NCBI RefSeq assembly: GCF_918697865.1
Contig: NZ_CAKKMV010000010.1
Span: 124,001-188,000, forward strand
Length of the DNA stretch: 64,000 nucleotides
Direction of reading: 5' to 3'
Source: Massilia sp. Bi118
Lineage (GTDB): Bacteria > Pseudomonadota > Gammaproteobacteria > Burkholderiales > Burkholderiaceae_D
The position numbers and the translations under genes are program-made. The notes below the pieces were generated by a model. It ran no database searches. It had not been told where the DNA came from and saw nothing but the letters and a program-made list of their open reading frames with translations. Shown piece after piece: positions 1 to 8,661 of the stretch. How positions within the stretch are numbered: the first letter of the stretch is position 1; each line of letters begins with the position of its first letter.

Positions 1-428
1 ACTGCGTGGGCGGGGACGCCGCCGGCTCGATCGCCCAGACCCTGACCGGGCGCCTGATGAAGGCCCAGGCCGGTTCGTCCACCGTGCTGCACTGGTGCAT
101 CAACTCGGTGCGCAAGGGCGGCAATGTGTCGATCGTCGGCGTGTACGGCCCGACCTTCAACATGGTCCCGATGGGCAACGTGCTGAACAAGGGCCTGACG
201 ATCCGCGCCAACCAGGCCAGCGTCAAGCGCCACCTGCCGCGCCTGATCGAGCACATCCGCGAGGGCCGCCTGAACCCGAAGGAAATCATCACCCACCGCG
301 TGCCGCTGGAAGAAATCTCCGATGCCTATCACATCTTCTCCAGCAAACTCGACGGCTGCATCAAGACCGTCCTCATCCCGCCGCGCGCCCACGAGGTCCG
401 CGCCGTCCAGGCCAGCGCACTGCATTAA
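1..428 (+). CDS. Zinc-dependent alcohol dehydrogenase, C-terminal part (cut by window start)
   Basis: This is the 3' end of a medium-chain (MDR) alcohol dehydrogenase; the reading frame is open from base 3 and ends TAA at 426-428. The visible 141 residues hold the end of the Rossmann domain (KGGNVSIVGVYG) and the C-terminal catalytic-domain segment with GRLNPKEIITHRVPLEEISDAY, typical of the subgroup containing formaldehyde- and threonine-dehydrogenase-like enzymes. The zinc ligands and most of the NAD-binding loop lie outside the window, so the substrate cannot be judged. The next gene starts 9 bases downstream on the same strand behind AAGGAG, so the two are probably co-transcribed. Family assignment is firm; exact function is not. 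Confidence 0.85.
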   Translation, partial: CVGGDAAGSIAQTLTGRLMKAQAGSSTVLHWCINSVRKGGNVSIVGVYGPTFNMVPMGNVLNKGLTIRANQASVKRHLPRLIEHIREGRLNPKEIITHRVPLEEISDAYHIFSSKLDGCIKTVLIPPRAHEVRAVQASALH

Positions 429-437
429 GGAGATTCC

Positions 438-1013
438 ATGCAAACCCACGAACAAGTCGACGAACATTCGCACCAGCACCACCACACCGGCCACGCCGAC
501 GAGCACCAGCAGGATTACCCGATGGTGCCGCAGCGGCCCTCGCGCGAACAGCTGGCCCACATCAAGGGCTGGGGCGCGGACCTGGACCGCAAGAACCGTC
601 CGGCCGTGCCGATGGAGCGCACCCCGCCGCGCTTCATCCACGCGCATGAAGGCAAGCTGCCGCAGCAGCCGGAAACCGTCGAGATCCTGACCTCGACCGA
701 GCGCCCCGGCATCACGCCGATCTTCGGCACCGTGCAGCCGCCGAAGGGCCTGTCCGGCATGCTGCGCCGACTGGCCTTCCGCTGGTCCGAGAACGACATG
801 CGCCACTGGCTGATCCTGCTGGCCGCCGACCGCGTCAACGTGGTCGAGGGCATCGGCGAAGACCTGGCCAAGGGCAAGGTGCCGAACGTGCTGGCCGAGA
901 TGGGCATCAAGTCCGAATGGGAGCACAACAAGGCCGGGCTGGTGAAGAAGGCGGCGATTGGCGCGGCGGTGGTTGGCACCGCCGTTTACCTGATGCGCCG
1001 CAGGGACCGCTGA
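438..1013 (+). CDS. Hypothetical protein with His-rich N-terminus and C-terminal hydrophobic anchor
   Basis: The product is 191 residues. The start is supported by AAGGAG placed 5 bases before the ATG. The first 30 residues are rich in His, Gln and Glu (several HxH and HHH runs). The middle is Pro/Arg-rich and then becomes amphipathic. The last ~25 residues form one hydrophobic helix (AAIGAAVVGTAVYLM) followed by RRRDR, which looks like a C-terminal inner-membrane anchor with a positive cytoplasmic end. It follows the alcohol dehydrogenase directly. I do not recognise a family. The His cluster could bind metal, but that is only suggestion. Confidence 0.75.
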   Translation: MQTHEQVDEHSHQHHHTGHADEHQQDYPMVPQRPSREQLAHIKGWGADLDRKNRPAVPMERTPPRFIHAHEGKLPQQPETVEILTSTERPGITPIFGTVQPPKGLSGMLRRLAFRWSENDMRHWLILLAADRVNVVEGIGEDLAKGKVPNVLAEMGIKSEWEHNKAGLVKKAAIGAAVVGTAVYLMRRRDR

Positions 1014-1021
1014 CCCAAGCA

Positions 1022-1129
1022 CGTCGTCCCCGCGAAGGCGGGATGGTGCCCCCGGCACCATCCCCCCAAGTTCTGCGAGCGTAGTCGAAACGCCAACAAA
1101 CTTGGGCCCCCGCCTGCGCGGGGGCGACG
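1022..1129. repeat. REP-like long inverted repeat
   Basis: A left arm at about 1022-1044 (CGTCGTCCCCGCGAAGGCGGG) is the imperfect reverse complement of a right arm at about 1107-1129 (CCCGCCTGCGCGGGGGCGACG). Within them CCAAGTT (near 1066) pairs with AACTTGG (near 1099). The arms match in pattern the repeat between pstS and pstC at 58811-58891, so the two are members of one dispersed family. It lies between the end of a gene and a separate terminator hairpin. Confidence 0.7.
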
Positions 1130-1155
1130 ATACCAGGAGTACCGTCTCCTAATAC

Positions 1156-1191
1156 GCCCCACACCGGCCCGCCGCCGCTGTGGGGCTTTTT
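1156..1191 (+). terminator. Rho-independent terminator
   Basis: The stem GCCCCACA (1156-1163) pairs with TGTGGGGC (1179-1186) and is followed directly by five T residues (1187-1191). It ends the alcohol dehydrogenase/hypothetical transcription unit and insulates the protease gene that starts at 1288. Confidence 0.8.
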
Positions 1192-1287
1192 GCGCTTGAG
1201 CAAATCTTTTAACGGAACCTCGTCCACACTCTGATGGTGCCCAAAGCAGAGCTTGCTTACGGCTGCCCAACCGATTGGAGACGAGAG

Positions 1288-3048
1288 ATGAACCAGCGTT
1301 CCCTCACACTTCTTGCAATTTTCCTCAGCCCAGCCCTTGCCGCGGCGCCGCTGCCGAACACCATGATGAGCGCGCCGGTGGCCGTCTCGCCGCAGGCGAA
1401 GGCCGGCATCGTCGCCCAACTCGAAGCGCGCCGGGCCCAGCGCGGCCTGGATGCGCGCCACGGCTTCGCGGTCCTGGTCACGCATCCTGGCATGCAGGGC
1501 ACCCAGGTGGCGCGCGTCGCGCATACCTGGAAGGGCGTGCCCATCTTCGGTTCCGAATCGGTGGTGGTGCTGGATGCGAACGGCCGCATCCAGTCCGAAT
1601 CCTGCTCGGAACGCCGTATCGGGCTCGGCAAGAACGCGGGAACGGCCGCCGCTGCCAACGGTCCGGCCGCCGATTTCAGCGTGGTCCCGGCCCTCACGGC
1701 CAAACAGGCAATCGACAAGGCGCTGGCTTCGCTCGGCGCGACCGCGAGCCATGTGGCCCCGCCCACCGCCGAGCTGATCGTGTATCCGGTGATGCGCACC
1801 GAGCGCACCGCGGCCGCGCGCGACAAGCAGGAATACGAACTGAACGCGCTCGACGTCGAGGACGTGGTCGACCATTACGAGCTGGCTTACCTGGTCCACA
1901 CCCGCATGCAGGTGGGCGACAAGCCGGTCTACCACGACACCGTGGTGAGCGCGCGCGACGGCAGCATCCTCGACCAGTGGAACATGCTGCAGACCGTGAT
2001 CGGCGTCGGCAAGAGCCAGTACAACGGCGAGGTGCCGATCAACACCACCCTGGTCGACGGCAAGTACAAGATGATCGACGATACCCGCGGCACCGGCGGC
2101 AAGTTCGGCGCGATGGCGATCACCAACGCCAACCACGGCACCAGCGCCGGCAACGTCTACGTCAACGACACGAATACCTGGGGCGACGGCAAGAACTACA
2201 TCCCGAAAGGCTCGACTACCGACGCCAACGGCCAGACCGCGGCGGTGAACGCGATGTGGGGGCTGATGAACACCTACGACGCGCTGAAGAACATCTTCGG
2301 CTGGCAGTCGCTGGACGGCCACAACACCGCCACCTACATCGCCGCCCACGTCAACACGGCCTACGACAACGCCTACTACAGCGACACTTGCCGCTGCATG
2401 TTCATCGGCGACGGCTCCAGCTTCTACAGCCTCGGCTCGATCGACGTGATCGGCCACGAAATGGGCCATGGCGTCACGGCGGCCACCTCGAACCTGACCT
2501 ACTCAGGCGAATCGGGCGGACTGAACGAATCGGCTTCCGACATCAACGGTGAAGTCGTCGAAGCCTATGCGCGTGCCGGCGGCAAGGGCGAGACGATTCC
2601 GGCCGAGGGCAACGACTGGGTGCTGGGCAAGGAGATCAGCAAGAGCGGCACGCCGCTGCGCTGGATGTACAAGCCGAGCAAGGACGGCAGCAGCCCGGAC
2701 GCCTGGAGCACGTCGATCAAGCGCATCGACGTGCACTACAGCAGCGGCCCGAACAACCGCATGTTCTACTTCCTCTCTCAGGGCTCGAACGCGGACAAGG
2801 CCAGCGACTACTACAGCAAGTACCTGGTCAAGGCGCCGGCCAGCATGAGCGGCATCGGCCTCGACAAGGCCTACCGGATCTGGTTCAAGGCCAACACGAC
2901 CAAGTTCACCTCGAGCACCAACTACGCCGACGCGCGCGCCAAGATGATCGAGGCAGCGGAAGAGTTGTACGGCAAGGGTGGCAGGGAGGCGATCGCCGTG
3001 CAGCGGGCCTACGCGGCGATCAACGTCGGGGCGGACGTCGACGAGTAA
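1288..3048 (+). CDS. Secreted M4 (thermolysin-family) zinc metallopeptidase
   Basis: The preproprotein has 586 residues. The ATG at 1288 was chosen over the upstream GTG/ATG codons because GGAGACGAGAG lies just before it and the protein then begins with a clean signal peptide (MNQRSLTLLAIFLSPALAAA). A FTP/PepSY-like propeptide follows to about residue 220, then the catalytic domain. The zinc site HEMGH (H390, E391, H394) and the third ligand in NESASD (E414) are present, as is a thermolysin-type C-terminal helical domain. M4 enzymes are secreted zymogens that cut before hydrophobic residues. There is no PPC or other C-terminal extension. It is monocistronic, with terminators on both sides. 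Family very secure; substrate unknown. Confidence 0.95.
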   Translation: MNQRSLTLLAIFLSPALAAAPLPNTMMSAPVAVSPQAKAGIVAQLEARRAQRGLDARHGFAVLVTHPGMQGTQVARVAHTWKGVPIFGSESVVVLDANGRIQSESCSERRIGLGKNAGTAAAANGPAADFSVVPALTAKQAIDKALASLGATASHVAPPTAELIVYPVMRTERTAAARDKQEYELNALDVEDVVDHYELAYLVHTRMQVGDKPVYHDTVVSARDGSILDQWNMLQTVIGVGKSQYNGEVPINTTLVDGKYKMIDDTRGTGGKFGAMAITNANHGTSAGNVYVNDTNTWGDGKNYIPKGSTTDANGQTAAVNAMWGLMNTYDALKNIFGWQSLDGHNTATYIAAHVNTAYDNAYYSDTCRCMFIGDGSSFYSLGSIDVIGHEMGHGVTAATSNLTYSGESGGLNESASDINGEVVEAYARAGGKGETIPAEGNDWVLGKEISKSGTPLRWMYKPSKDGSSPDAWSTSIKRIDVHYSSGPNNRMFYFLSQGSNADKASDYYSKYLVKAPASMSGIGLDKAYRIWFKANTTKFTSSTNYADARAKMIEAAEELYGKGGREAIAVQRAYAAINVGADVDE

Positions 3049-3059
3049 ACAGGCAAGCT

Positions 3060-3098
3060 GCGGCCACCTCTCCAAACTGCTAGGTGGCCGCTTAATTT
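3060..3098 (+). terminator. Terminator after the M4 protease
   Basis: GCGGCCACCT (3060-3069) and AGGTGGCCGC (3082-3091) form a perfect 10-bp stem followed by TTAATTT. It separates the protease from the HAF/PEP-CTERM gene. Confidence 0.85.
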
Positions 3099-3162
3099 GT
3101 TGCAATAAATACATGAACATCGGTAGCATGGCCTTCTTTAAACGCACCTGGAAGAGATCGCC

Positions 3163-4299
3163 ATGCCACGCCTGTCCCTGCTTTCCGCTCTGCTTGCACT
3201 TTCCATCGCGCCGCTGGCCGCCCAGGCTGCGCCCTTGTACACCGTTGCTACCGTCGGCAATTTCGGCGGCCTGACCAGCCAGGCAAATGGCCTTAACAAC
3301 GCCGGTACGGTGGTGGGCTACAACTACACCTCGGGCGGGCACATCAATGCCTATGTCAGCAGCAGTGGCGCGGCGACAAGCCTGCATCAGGGTGACCCGA
3401 ATACCGGCAACAGCCAGGCCTGGGGCATCAACGAGAGCGGCGCGGTGGTCGGATCGAGCAGCGTCGGCAACTGGATGCAGGCCACGGTGTTCTCGAATGG
3501 TACGGTGCATGCGCTGGGCACACTGGGCGGGCACAACAGCTATGGGTACGGCATCAACGCAAGCGGCCAGGTCGTGGGCATCAGCGACACGTCCGACGGC
3601 GCCCAGATCGGCTTCGTCTCCACAGGAAACGGGGGACTGGTCGGCATCGGCCCGACGAATGGCGGCGGCAGCAGCGCCGCCAACGCGATCAACGATGCCG
3701 GCGCCGTTACCGGTTACGCCGAGATCAATGCCCTCGGCGATTACCGTGCCTATATCTATACGATCGATGGAAGCATGCAGTTTCTCGGCACGCTGGGCGG
3801 TGACTATGCGCAGGGCTATGCCATCAACAATGCGGGCATGGTGGCCGGATATTCCTACATTGCCGGCAACACCGAGTCCCATGCCTTCCTGTATTCAAAC
3901 GCGGGCCTGGTCGACATCGGCGATCTCGGGGGAGACGACAGCTATGCCACCGGCATCAACGCGGCCGGCGACGTGGTCGGCGCTTCGAACTTCAGCGCGG
4001 GCGGCGTCGGCGGCTACCACGCCTTTCTTTACAGCGGCGGCGTACTGAAGGACCTGAACGACCTGATCGATCCGACCCTCGGCCTGAACCTGGTCTATGC
4101 CGGCGACATCAACGACAAGGGCCAGATCGCCGCCCGCGGCTGCATGGCGAATGGCCAGTGCTCCGACGTGCTGCTGAGCCTGATCGACAACGGCGGCGGC
4201 AATCCGGATCCGAACGACGTGCCGGAACCGGAAGCCTTCACGGCCGGCATCGCAGGCCTGGCGCTGATGGGCCTGCTGCGCCGCCGTCGCAAGGCTTGA
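3163..4299 (+). CDS. HAF-repeat extracellular protein with PEP-CTERM sorting signal
   Basis: The product has 378 residues: a signal peptide (MPRLSLLSALLALSIAPLAAQA) and a body of about seven repeats of ~35-45 residues. Each has the pattern LG(T/D)LGG...YGINxxGxVVGxS, the HAF repeat, probably a beta-propeller-like fold. The C-terminus has the PEP-CTERM tripartite signal: VPEPE, a hydrophobic helix (AGIAGLALMGLL) and RRRRKA. By family knowledge such proteins are processed by exosortase and go to the cell surface or exopolysaccharide matrix. No exosortase gene is in this window. Its stop codon directly abuts the stop codon of the convergent M23 peptidase gene, with no intergenic base. Confidence 0.9.
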   Translation: MPRLSLLSALLALSIAPLAAQAAPLYTVATVGNFGGLTSQANGLNNAGTVVGYNYTSGGHINAYVSSSGAATSLHQGDPNTGNSQAWGINESGAVVGSSSVGNWMQATVFSNGTVHALGTLGGHNSYGYGINASGQVVGISDTSDGAQIGFVSTGNGGLVGIGPTNGGGSSAANAINDAGAVTGYAEINALGDYRAYIYTIDGSMQFLGTLGGDYAQGYAINNAGMVAGYSYIAGNTESHAFLYSNAGLVDIGDLGGDDSYATGINAAGDVVGASNFSAGGVGGYHAFLYSGGVLKDLNDLIDPTLGLNLVYAGDINDKGQIAARGCMANGQCSDVLLSLIDNGGGNPDPNDVPEPEAFTAGIAGLALMGLLRRRRKA

Positions 4300-5001
4300 T
4301 CACTGCGCCAGCAGCGGATAGGGATTAACAGGCGTCCCTTTCCACCACTGCTTCTCGGGCGTCAGCTCGAACACGGCAAAGTGCAGGTGGGGCGCGTTCG
4401 GATCGGCGTTGCCGGTCGCGCCCACGTAGCCGATCAGGTCGCCGCGCTTGATGTCCATGCCTTCCTTGATGCCGTCGGCATAGTGGTCGAGGTGGGCGTA
4501 GTAATAGGCGTATTTCTCGGTCGGATCGAACTGGTAGATGGTCAGGCCGCCGGGCTTGCTGGTGAAGAGCTTGGCGACCTTGCCGTCCGCCACGGCCAGC
4601 ACTCTGGTGCCTTTCGGCGCCATGATGTCCAGCGCCTCGTGGTGGCGCTCGGCGCCGCGCGGCTGGTCGAAATTGTCCTTGATATTCGCCAGCGCCATGC
4701 CGTCGACCGGCACCATCAGCTTGCCGGCGGGGAGGGCGGAGGCGCCGGCGCCGCTGTCCACGGGCAGGGCCGTGGTGGATGGGCGCAGCGGCAGGTCGAG
4801 TTCGGTCAGGTCGGGCGTGACCTTGGGGGCGGGCGGGAGCGTGCTTTCGATGTCGGGCCCGGCGGGCGCGGGCAGCGAGCCCGTGTTCGCGGCCACGGCG
4901 GGCGCCGCCGCGGGTTCATGGGGCATCTGGCGCAGCCAGGCGAACAGGCCGCCGGCGCCGACCACGACGCCGAGCAGGAAGGTCAACAGCCATCTCATCA
5001 C
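4300..5001 (-). CDS. M23 family peptidoglycan metallopeptidase, membrane-anchored
   Basis: The product has 233 residues. An N-terminal hydrophobic segment (residues 4-22) is uncleaved-anchor-like or a signal peptide. A Pro/Ala-rich linker runs to about 90 and a LytM/M23 domain from about 95 to the end. Zinc ligands fit the family: H121 and D125 in HxxxD, and the HLHF motif with H205/H207. M23 enzymes are glycyl-type endopeptidases that cut peptidoglycan cross-links, and all expected catalytic residues are visible, so it is probably an active hydrolase rather than an EnvC/NlpD activator. The neighbour to the right is an L,D-transpeptidase on the same strand, giving a small cell-wall pair. The first two codons are both ATG; either may be the start. 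Confidence 0.92.
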   Translation of the reverse strand: MMRWLLTFLLGVVVGAGGLFAWLRQMPHEPAAAPAVAANTGSLPAPAGPDIESTLPPAPKVTPDLTELDLPLRPSTTALPVDSGAGASALPAGKLMVPVDGMALANIKDNFDQPRGAERHHEALDIMAPKGTRVLAVADGKVAKLFTSKPGGLTIYQFDPTEKYAYYYAHLDHYADGIKEGMDIKRGDLIGYVGATGNADPNAPHLHFAVFELTPEKQWWKGTPVNPYPLLAQ

Positions 5002-5051
5002 GTTCTCCTTTTGTTAGTATTACCTGCCGTGATACTTCTTCAGTCTACTAT

Positions 5052-6221
5052 TTACTCCTGTAATACGACTTCCGTCCCTTTTTGCACCAGTCCGGCGACC
5101 TCGGCCGCGCTCCAGTTGGTCAGGCGGATGCAGCCATGCGATTCCGTCTTGCCGATCAGCGAAGGAACCGGGCTGCCGTGGATGCCGTAGTGCGGAATCG
5201 ACAGGTCGATCCAGGCCACGCCCACCGGGTTATTGGGACCGGCCGGGACCTTGGCTTTGGCGTCGCCCGGCTTGGCGTCCCAGAACAGCTTGGGGTTGTA
5301 GTTGTAGGTCGGGTTGCGGGCCACGCCGTCGATCTTCCAGTTGCCGATCGGGAGCGGATCGTGTTCGCTGCCGGTCGAGGCCGGGTACTGGGCCAGTGGC
5401 CGGCCGGCGGCGTCTTCGAGCGTCAGGATGCGGCCATCGCGCGAGACCACGACGCGTGCCGCCGGCGGCAGCGGCGCGGTGCCGACCACGTTCGGCACCA
5501 TGATCTGCTCGCCGGCGCGGCTCAGGTCCTTGCCCTTGTTGAGCTTGTCGATCAGGCCGGGGCTGGCATGGAATTTTTCGCCCAGGCCTTCCTGCACGGT
5601 GGCGTAGCCGAGGGTCGGCAGCTTGGCCTTTTCCATCATGTCCTCGGGGACCGGGCGGAAGGGGCCGGCGACGTCGCTGTCGACCAGCGTGTAGGCGACG
5701 ACGGTGGGGACGGCATCAAGGTTCAGGGCATTCCAGGTGGCTTCGTCGAGCTTGCCGGTGACCTGCAGGTTGCGCGCTTTCTGGAAGCCGGACAGCGCCT
5801 GCTTCATGTTGGAGCCGAAGGCGCCGTCGATCTCGCCCGGCGAGAAGTGGGCGCGGTCGAGCAGGACCTGGGCGCGCAGCAGACGGTCGAATTCGCTCGC
5901 TTCGACCGGTGCGTTGACGGGGGCGGTGGCGGCGGTTTGCGGCACCGGCGTCGGCGCTGCAGGTGCTTGCGCCTGCACAGGCGCCGCGGCAGGCGCAGCT
6001 TGCACGGCACTGTTCTGCGCGCGCGCCGTGGCGGCGGTCTGGGCATTGGCGTTCGAGGCTGCGGCGATGCGCGCCTGCACAGTCGGCTGGGCGGTTTGCC
6101 GGGGAGCCTGCTCTGTGGCGGCGGCCGGCTTGTTCTTGACCGGGTAGGCCTGCTGGGCGCCGGCCGCGGCGCAAACGCTGCCGAGAACCAGGGCGAGGGT
6201 GGGGGCGGTGATGTATTTCAT
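5052..6221 (-). CDS. L,D-transpeptidase (YkuD) with peptidoglycan-binding domain
   Basis: The product has 389 residues. It has a signal peptide (residues 1-22), then a long Ala/Gln/Pro linker to about 105. A PG_binding_1 domain follows (around 108-165, with [16 protein letters not shown]), then a LysM-like stretch ending in MVPNVV and the YkuD catalytic domain. The active site SHGCIR has catalytic C364 and upstream HGIHG. L,D-transpeptidases make 3-3 cross-links in peptidoglycan or attach proteins to it, in the periplasm. The gene lies upstream of the M23 peptidase on the same strand with a 50-base gap, so both may share a transcript. Strong assignment; whether it makes cross-links or attaches lipoprotein is unknown. 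Confidence 0.93.
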   Translation of the reverse strand: MKYITAPTLALVLGSVCAAAGAQQAYPVKNKPAAATEQAPRQTAQPTVQARIAAASNANAQTAATARAQNSAVQAAPAAAPVQAQAPAAPTPVPQTAATAPVNAPVEASEFDRLLRAQVLLDRAHFSPGEIDGAFGSNMKQALSGFQKARNLQVTGKLDEATWNALNLDAVPTVVAYTLVDSDVAGPFRPVPEDMMEKAKLPTLGYATVQEGLGEKFHASPGLIDKLNKGKDLSRAGEQIMVPNVVGTAPLPPAARVVVSRDGRILTLEDAAGRPLAQYPASTGSEHDPLPIGNWKIDGVARNPTYNYNPKLFWDAKPGDAKAKVPAGPNNPVGVAWIDLSIPHYGIHGSPVPSLIGKTESHGCIRLTNWSAAEVAGLVQKGTEVVLQE

Positions 6222-6346
6222 TGGCTTCCTGCATTACTTACATATGGAAACCTCAGCGTAGTGCTGCGCCGGATGGGGGTCTGTGCGCGAACGAACCCAT
6301 CTTCCGGCACACGTAAACACGGCCCCCGAGAGGTACAATCGCGATA

Positions 6347-6640
6347 ATGAGCGAAGCCACGATCACCTTCCAGCCCTCCGGATGGAGCGTCCGCGCACCC
6401 GCGGACACCACCATCCTGCACGCCGCCGAACAGGCCGGCATCGACCTGCCCAGCTCCTGCCGCAACGGCACCTGCCGCACCTGCATCTGCCGCCTGGCGA
6501 GCGGCGGCGTGCGCTACCTGGTCGAGTGGCCGGGCTTATCCTTCGACGAGAAGCGCGAGGGCTATGTGCTGCCCTGCGTGGCCGTGCCCGTGGGCGATGT
6601 CGTGGTCGAGCAGCGCCTGGCCAAACGAATCACCTTTTAA
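6347..6640 (+). CDS. Small [2Fe-2S] plant-type ferredoxin-like protein
   Basis: The product has 97 residues and is essentially a single beta-grasp ferredoxin domain. Cluster ligands match the plant/XylZ type: C38, C43 and C46 in CRNGTC..C, and C77 in VLPC. An extra Cys (C48) is next to the cluster. There is no signal peptide, so it acts in the cytoplasm as a one-electron carrier, perhaps for an oxygenase or reductase encoded elsewhere. Its 3' end overlaps the 3' end of the convergent alpha/beta hydrolase gene by 11 bases. Confidence 0.88.
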   Translation: MSEATITFQPSGWSVRAPADTTILHAAEQAGIDLPSSCRNGTCRTCICRLASGGVRYLVEWPGLSFDEKREGYVLPCVAVPVGDVVVEQRLAKRITF

Positions 6641-7535
6641 GCGCCGACTCGATCGCCTTCGCTACCTGCGGCCACGAATGCGAGCTGGCCGCCACCTCGT
6701 CGTAATGGCTGGCGCCCGGCAGGATCACGACCTCGGCCGCATCGCCGGCGGCGCGGGCGCGGGCTGCGTAGTCGCGGGCCACGCGTGGCGGCGAGATATT
6801 GTCCAGTTCCCCCGTGACGAGGATGGTGCGGCTGCCGTTCGGCAGCAGGTCGCCGGCATTGGTGTCGGCGAAGACGTCCGGCCGCTTGTCGCTGGGCGCG
6901 CCGGTCAGCTGGCCGATCTCGCGGTCGCAGCTGGACTTGATCAGGGCCTGCTCGCGGCGCAGGTCGGCCAGGCCGCCCAGGCTCACCACGTTTTTCACGG
7001 GCAGAGGATCTGGCTGGTAAAGGGGACTACTGGCCGGGATGCGCGCCCGTCCCGCCATCCACTGCACCAGCTGGCCGCCCGCCGAGTGCCCGACCGCCAC
7101 CAGGCGGCTCAGGTCGAGCGGATAGCGGCCCGCCTGCTGGGCCAGCATGCTGAGCGCCGCGTTGATGTCCTGGTAGGTGCCGGGATAGCCGCCGCCCGGC
7201 TCGTCGACGCGCCGGTACTCCACGTTCCAGGACGCGATGCCGCGCTCGGCCAGTGCGCCGGCCAGGTTGCGCAACTGGGTGATGCCGCCGAATTCCTTGG
7301 TCCAGCAGCCGCCGTGCACCAGTACCGCCACCGGGAACGGACCGGGGCCGCCGGGAATGAACAGCTCCGCGAATTGCGAAGGCGCGCTGCCGTAGGCGAA
7401 AGTGGCGTTGGGCACCGGACCCTTCAGCGCCAGGTAGTCGGCCAGCTTCATGGGCGCGGGCGCGGCGGCGTGGGCGCCGGCGCAGGCGGCGAAGGCGGAG
7501 GCAAAAGCGGCGAGTGAAATCAGGCGGCGCAGCAT
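6630..7535 (-). CDS. Secreted alpha/beta hydrolase (esterase/dienelactone-hydrolase-like)
   Basis: The product has 301 residues. A signal peptide is visible (residues 1-24, ending AHAAA). The fold markers are the oxyanion motif HGG (74-76), the nucleophile elbow GHSAGG (S151), a probable acid in ELDNISPP and the catalytic His in GASHYDE near the C-terminus. This places it in the BD-FAE/esterase-lipase group acting in the periplasm or outside the cell. The substrate cannot be deduced, and neighbours give no pathway. It runs convergently to the ferredoxin gene with an 11-base overlap. Confidence 0.9.
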   Translation of the reverse strand: MLRRLISLAAFASAFAACAGAHAAAPAPMKLADYLALKGPVPNATFAYGSAPSQFAELFIPGGPGPFPVAVLVHGGCWTKEFGGITQLRNLAGALAERGIASWNVEYRRVDEPGGGYPGTYQDINAALSMLAQQAGRYPLDLSRLVAVGHSAGGQLVQWMAGRARIPASSPLYQPDPLPVKNVVSLGGLADLRREQALIKSSCDREIGQLTGAPSDKRPDVFADTNAGDLLPNGSRTILVTGELDNISPPRVARDYAARARAAGDAAEVVILPGASHYDEVAASSHSWPQVAKAIESALKR

Positions 7536-7672
7536 CGGGGCATCCAGTACGAAAACGGCAAGAGCGCCATCATACCAAGCTCGCGCACGATTGAAAGCCG
7601 GCCCCGGTCTTCCATGCTAGTCTGCGCCAAAACGTCATCCGTTTGTCAGCCCTTCACCAGAGGAGAATTGCT

Positions 7673-7855
7673 ATGACCCAGTCGAAATCCAGCGGCAACC
7701 AGAACAAGCAGTCGGCCAACGATTCGGAAGAGGATCTGGCCAAGCGCCGGGCCGGCGTGAATCCGGACAAGAGCAGCCATAACGAAAAGACCACCATCAA
7801 GGCCGGCAAAGGGAAGGGAGCCGGCGGCGGGGCGAAGCAAAAGGAGGGACGATGA
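7673..7855 (+). CDS. Small basic/hydrophilic hypothetical protein
   Basis: The product has 60 residues. The start at 7673 (MTQSKSSGNQ) is chosen because GAGGAGA lies 7 bases upstream; codons further upstream have no such site. It is entirely low-complexity and hydrophilic, rich in Lys, Ser, Asn, Gly and Gln, with no hydrophobic core, so probably disordered. Its stop overlaps the start of the next small gene in ATGA, which implies translational coupling. Family not recognised. Confidence 0.65.
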   Translation: MTQSKSSGNQNKQSANDSEEDLAKRRAGVNPDKSSHNEKTTIKAGKGKGAGGGAKQKEGR

Positions 7856-8025
7856 CTGGAGCGATGCCGGGCGATGTAGCACTCCGCGCCCATACCACGC
7901 CCGATCCGACCGATCCGAACCAGCCGCCTCCGCAGCCGAGTCCGGATCCGGACGACGTGCCGGCGCCGGCCCGCGCGCCGATCGAAGAACCGCGGGCGCC
8001 CCAGCCTCCCATCAAGGCCGGCTAG
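7852..8025 (+). CDS. Small Pro/Asp-rich hypothetical protein
   Basis: This 57-residue ORF begins MTGAMPGDVA and ends PQPPIKAG. AAGGAGGG lies 5 bases before the ATG, a very good ribosome site, and the ATG overlaps the preceding stop (ATGA). The composition is dominated by Pro, Asp and Ala with several PDP/PQP repeats and no hydrophobic segment. The strong ribosome site and the overlap are the only support; function unknown. Confidence 0.55.
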   Translation: MTGAMPGDVALRAHTTPDPTDPNQPPPQPSPDPDDVPAPARAPIEEPRAPQPPIKAG

Positions 8026-8040
8026 GGCGCTTCAATCGAC

Positions 8041-8250
8041 TCAGGGCTTGTCCGAACGGCCGCCCTGAGCGTTGCCGGCCTTCCCGGCATCCTGCTGACT
8101 GCCGCCACTGCGCGGCAGCGGCGGAATCTCCTTGATCATCTCATTCGTTTCGTGCTGGGCCGGCGTGATCTCGCCGCTGCCGATATCGCCTTCGTGCATC
8201 ATCGGCGGGGCTTTGGCGCCGGGATCCGGCTTGGGCGTCGAAGTATTCAT
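8041..8250 (-). CDS. Small hydrophilic hypothetical protein
   Basis: The product has 69 residues: MNTSTPKPDP at the start, a central EGDIGSGEITPAQHETNEMI helix-like part, and a Gly/Gln/Asp-rich tail. GAGGAG is placed 6 bases upstream of the ATG on the minus strand. It converges on the Pro/Asp-rich gene, 15 bases apart. It has no recognised domain and is probably largely disordered. Confidence 0.6.
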   Translation of the reverse strand: MNTSTPKPDPGAKAPPMMHEGDIGSGEITPAQHETNEMIKEIPPLPRSGGSQQDAGKAGNAQGGRSDKP

Positions 8251-8455
8251 GTTGCGCTCCTCAAAGGTTGCAGGTGGTGGGATTCGGGTGTTGACCTGAT
8301 CCTAACAGCCAGCCCGGGCCCCCGGCGCTCGATAGACAGGCGAGGAGCATGTTGCTTTATGGCTACAATCCTTGCTTTATGTATGACAGCGCACATAGCC
8401 CTCCGAGAAAGTTTTTATAATGGTCCATCGGCCAAGCACTCTCGGGGAGGACAGC

Positions 8456-8602
8456 ATGGGCACCACACTGCACAACAAGATCTATCTCGGACGGCACTCG
8501 ATGCTGGCCTCGCGGCGCCTGCAGGTGGCGCTGGCGGTGGGGGCGCTGGGCGCGCTGGCCGGCGCCGGCATCGTGTGGGCGGCGATGCGCGCACTGAAGT
8601 AA
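8456..8602 (+). CDS. Small single-pass membrane protein
   Basis: The product has 48 residues. The ATG at 8456 is preferred to the in-frame ATG at 8420 because GGGGAGG lies 6 bases before it. Residues 1-20 are polar and basic; residues 21-44 are one hydrophobic helix (VALAVGALGALAGAGIVWAAM). It is probably an inner-membrane microprotein. It has no known family and is flanked by other small genes of unknown function. Confidence 0.55.
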   Translation: MGTTLHNKIYLGRHSMLASRRLQVALAVGALGALAGAGIVWAAMRALK

Positions 8603-8661
8603 GTTGCGGGCAAGCCCGGGCCGCCTTACCATGGCGACCTTTGCTCTCAACGAAAGCTTGA

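Noticed and set aside
907..2469. Long minus-strand frame opposite the M4 protease
   Set aside because: It runs antisense through a clear thermolysin-family gene; its translation is Val/Ala/Arg/His-rich with no domain, as expected from third-position GC bias.
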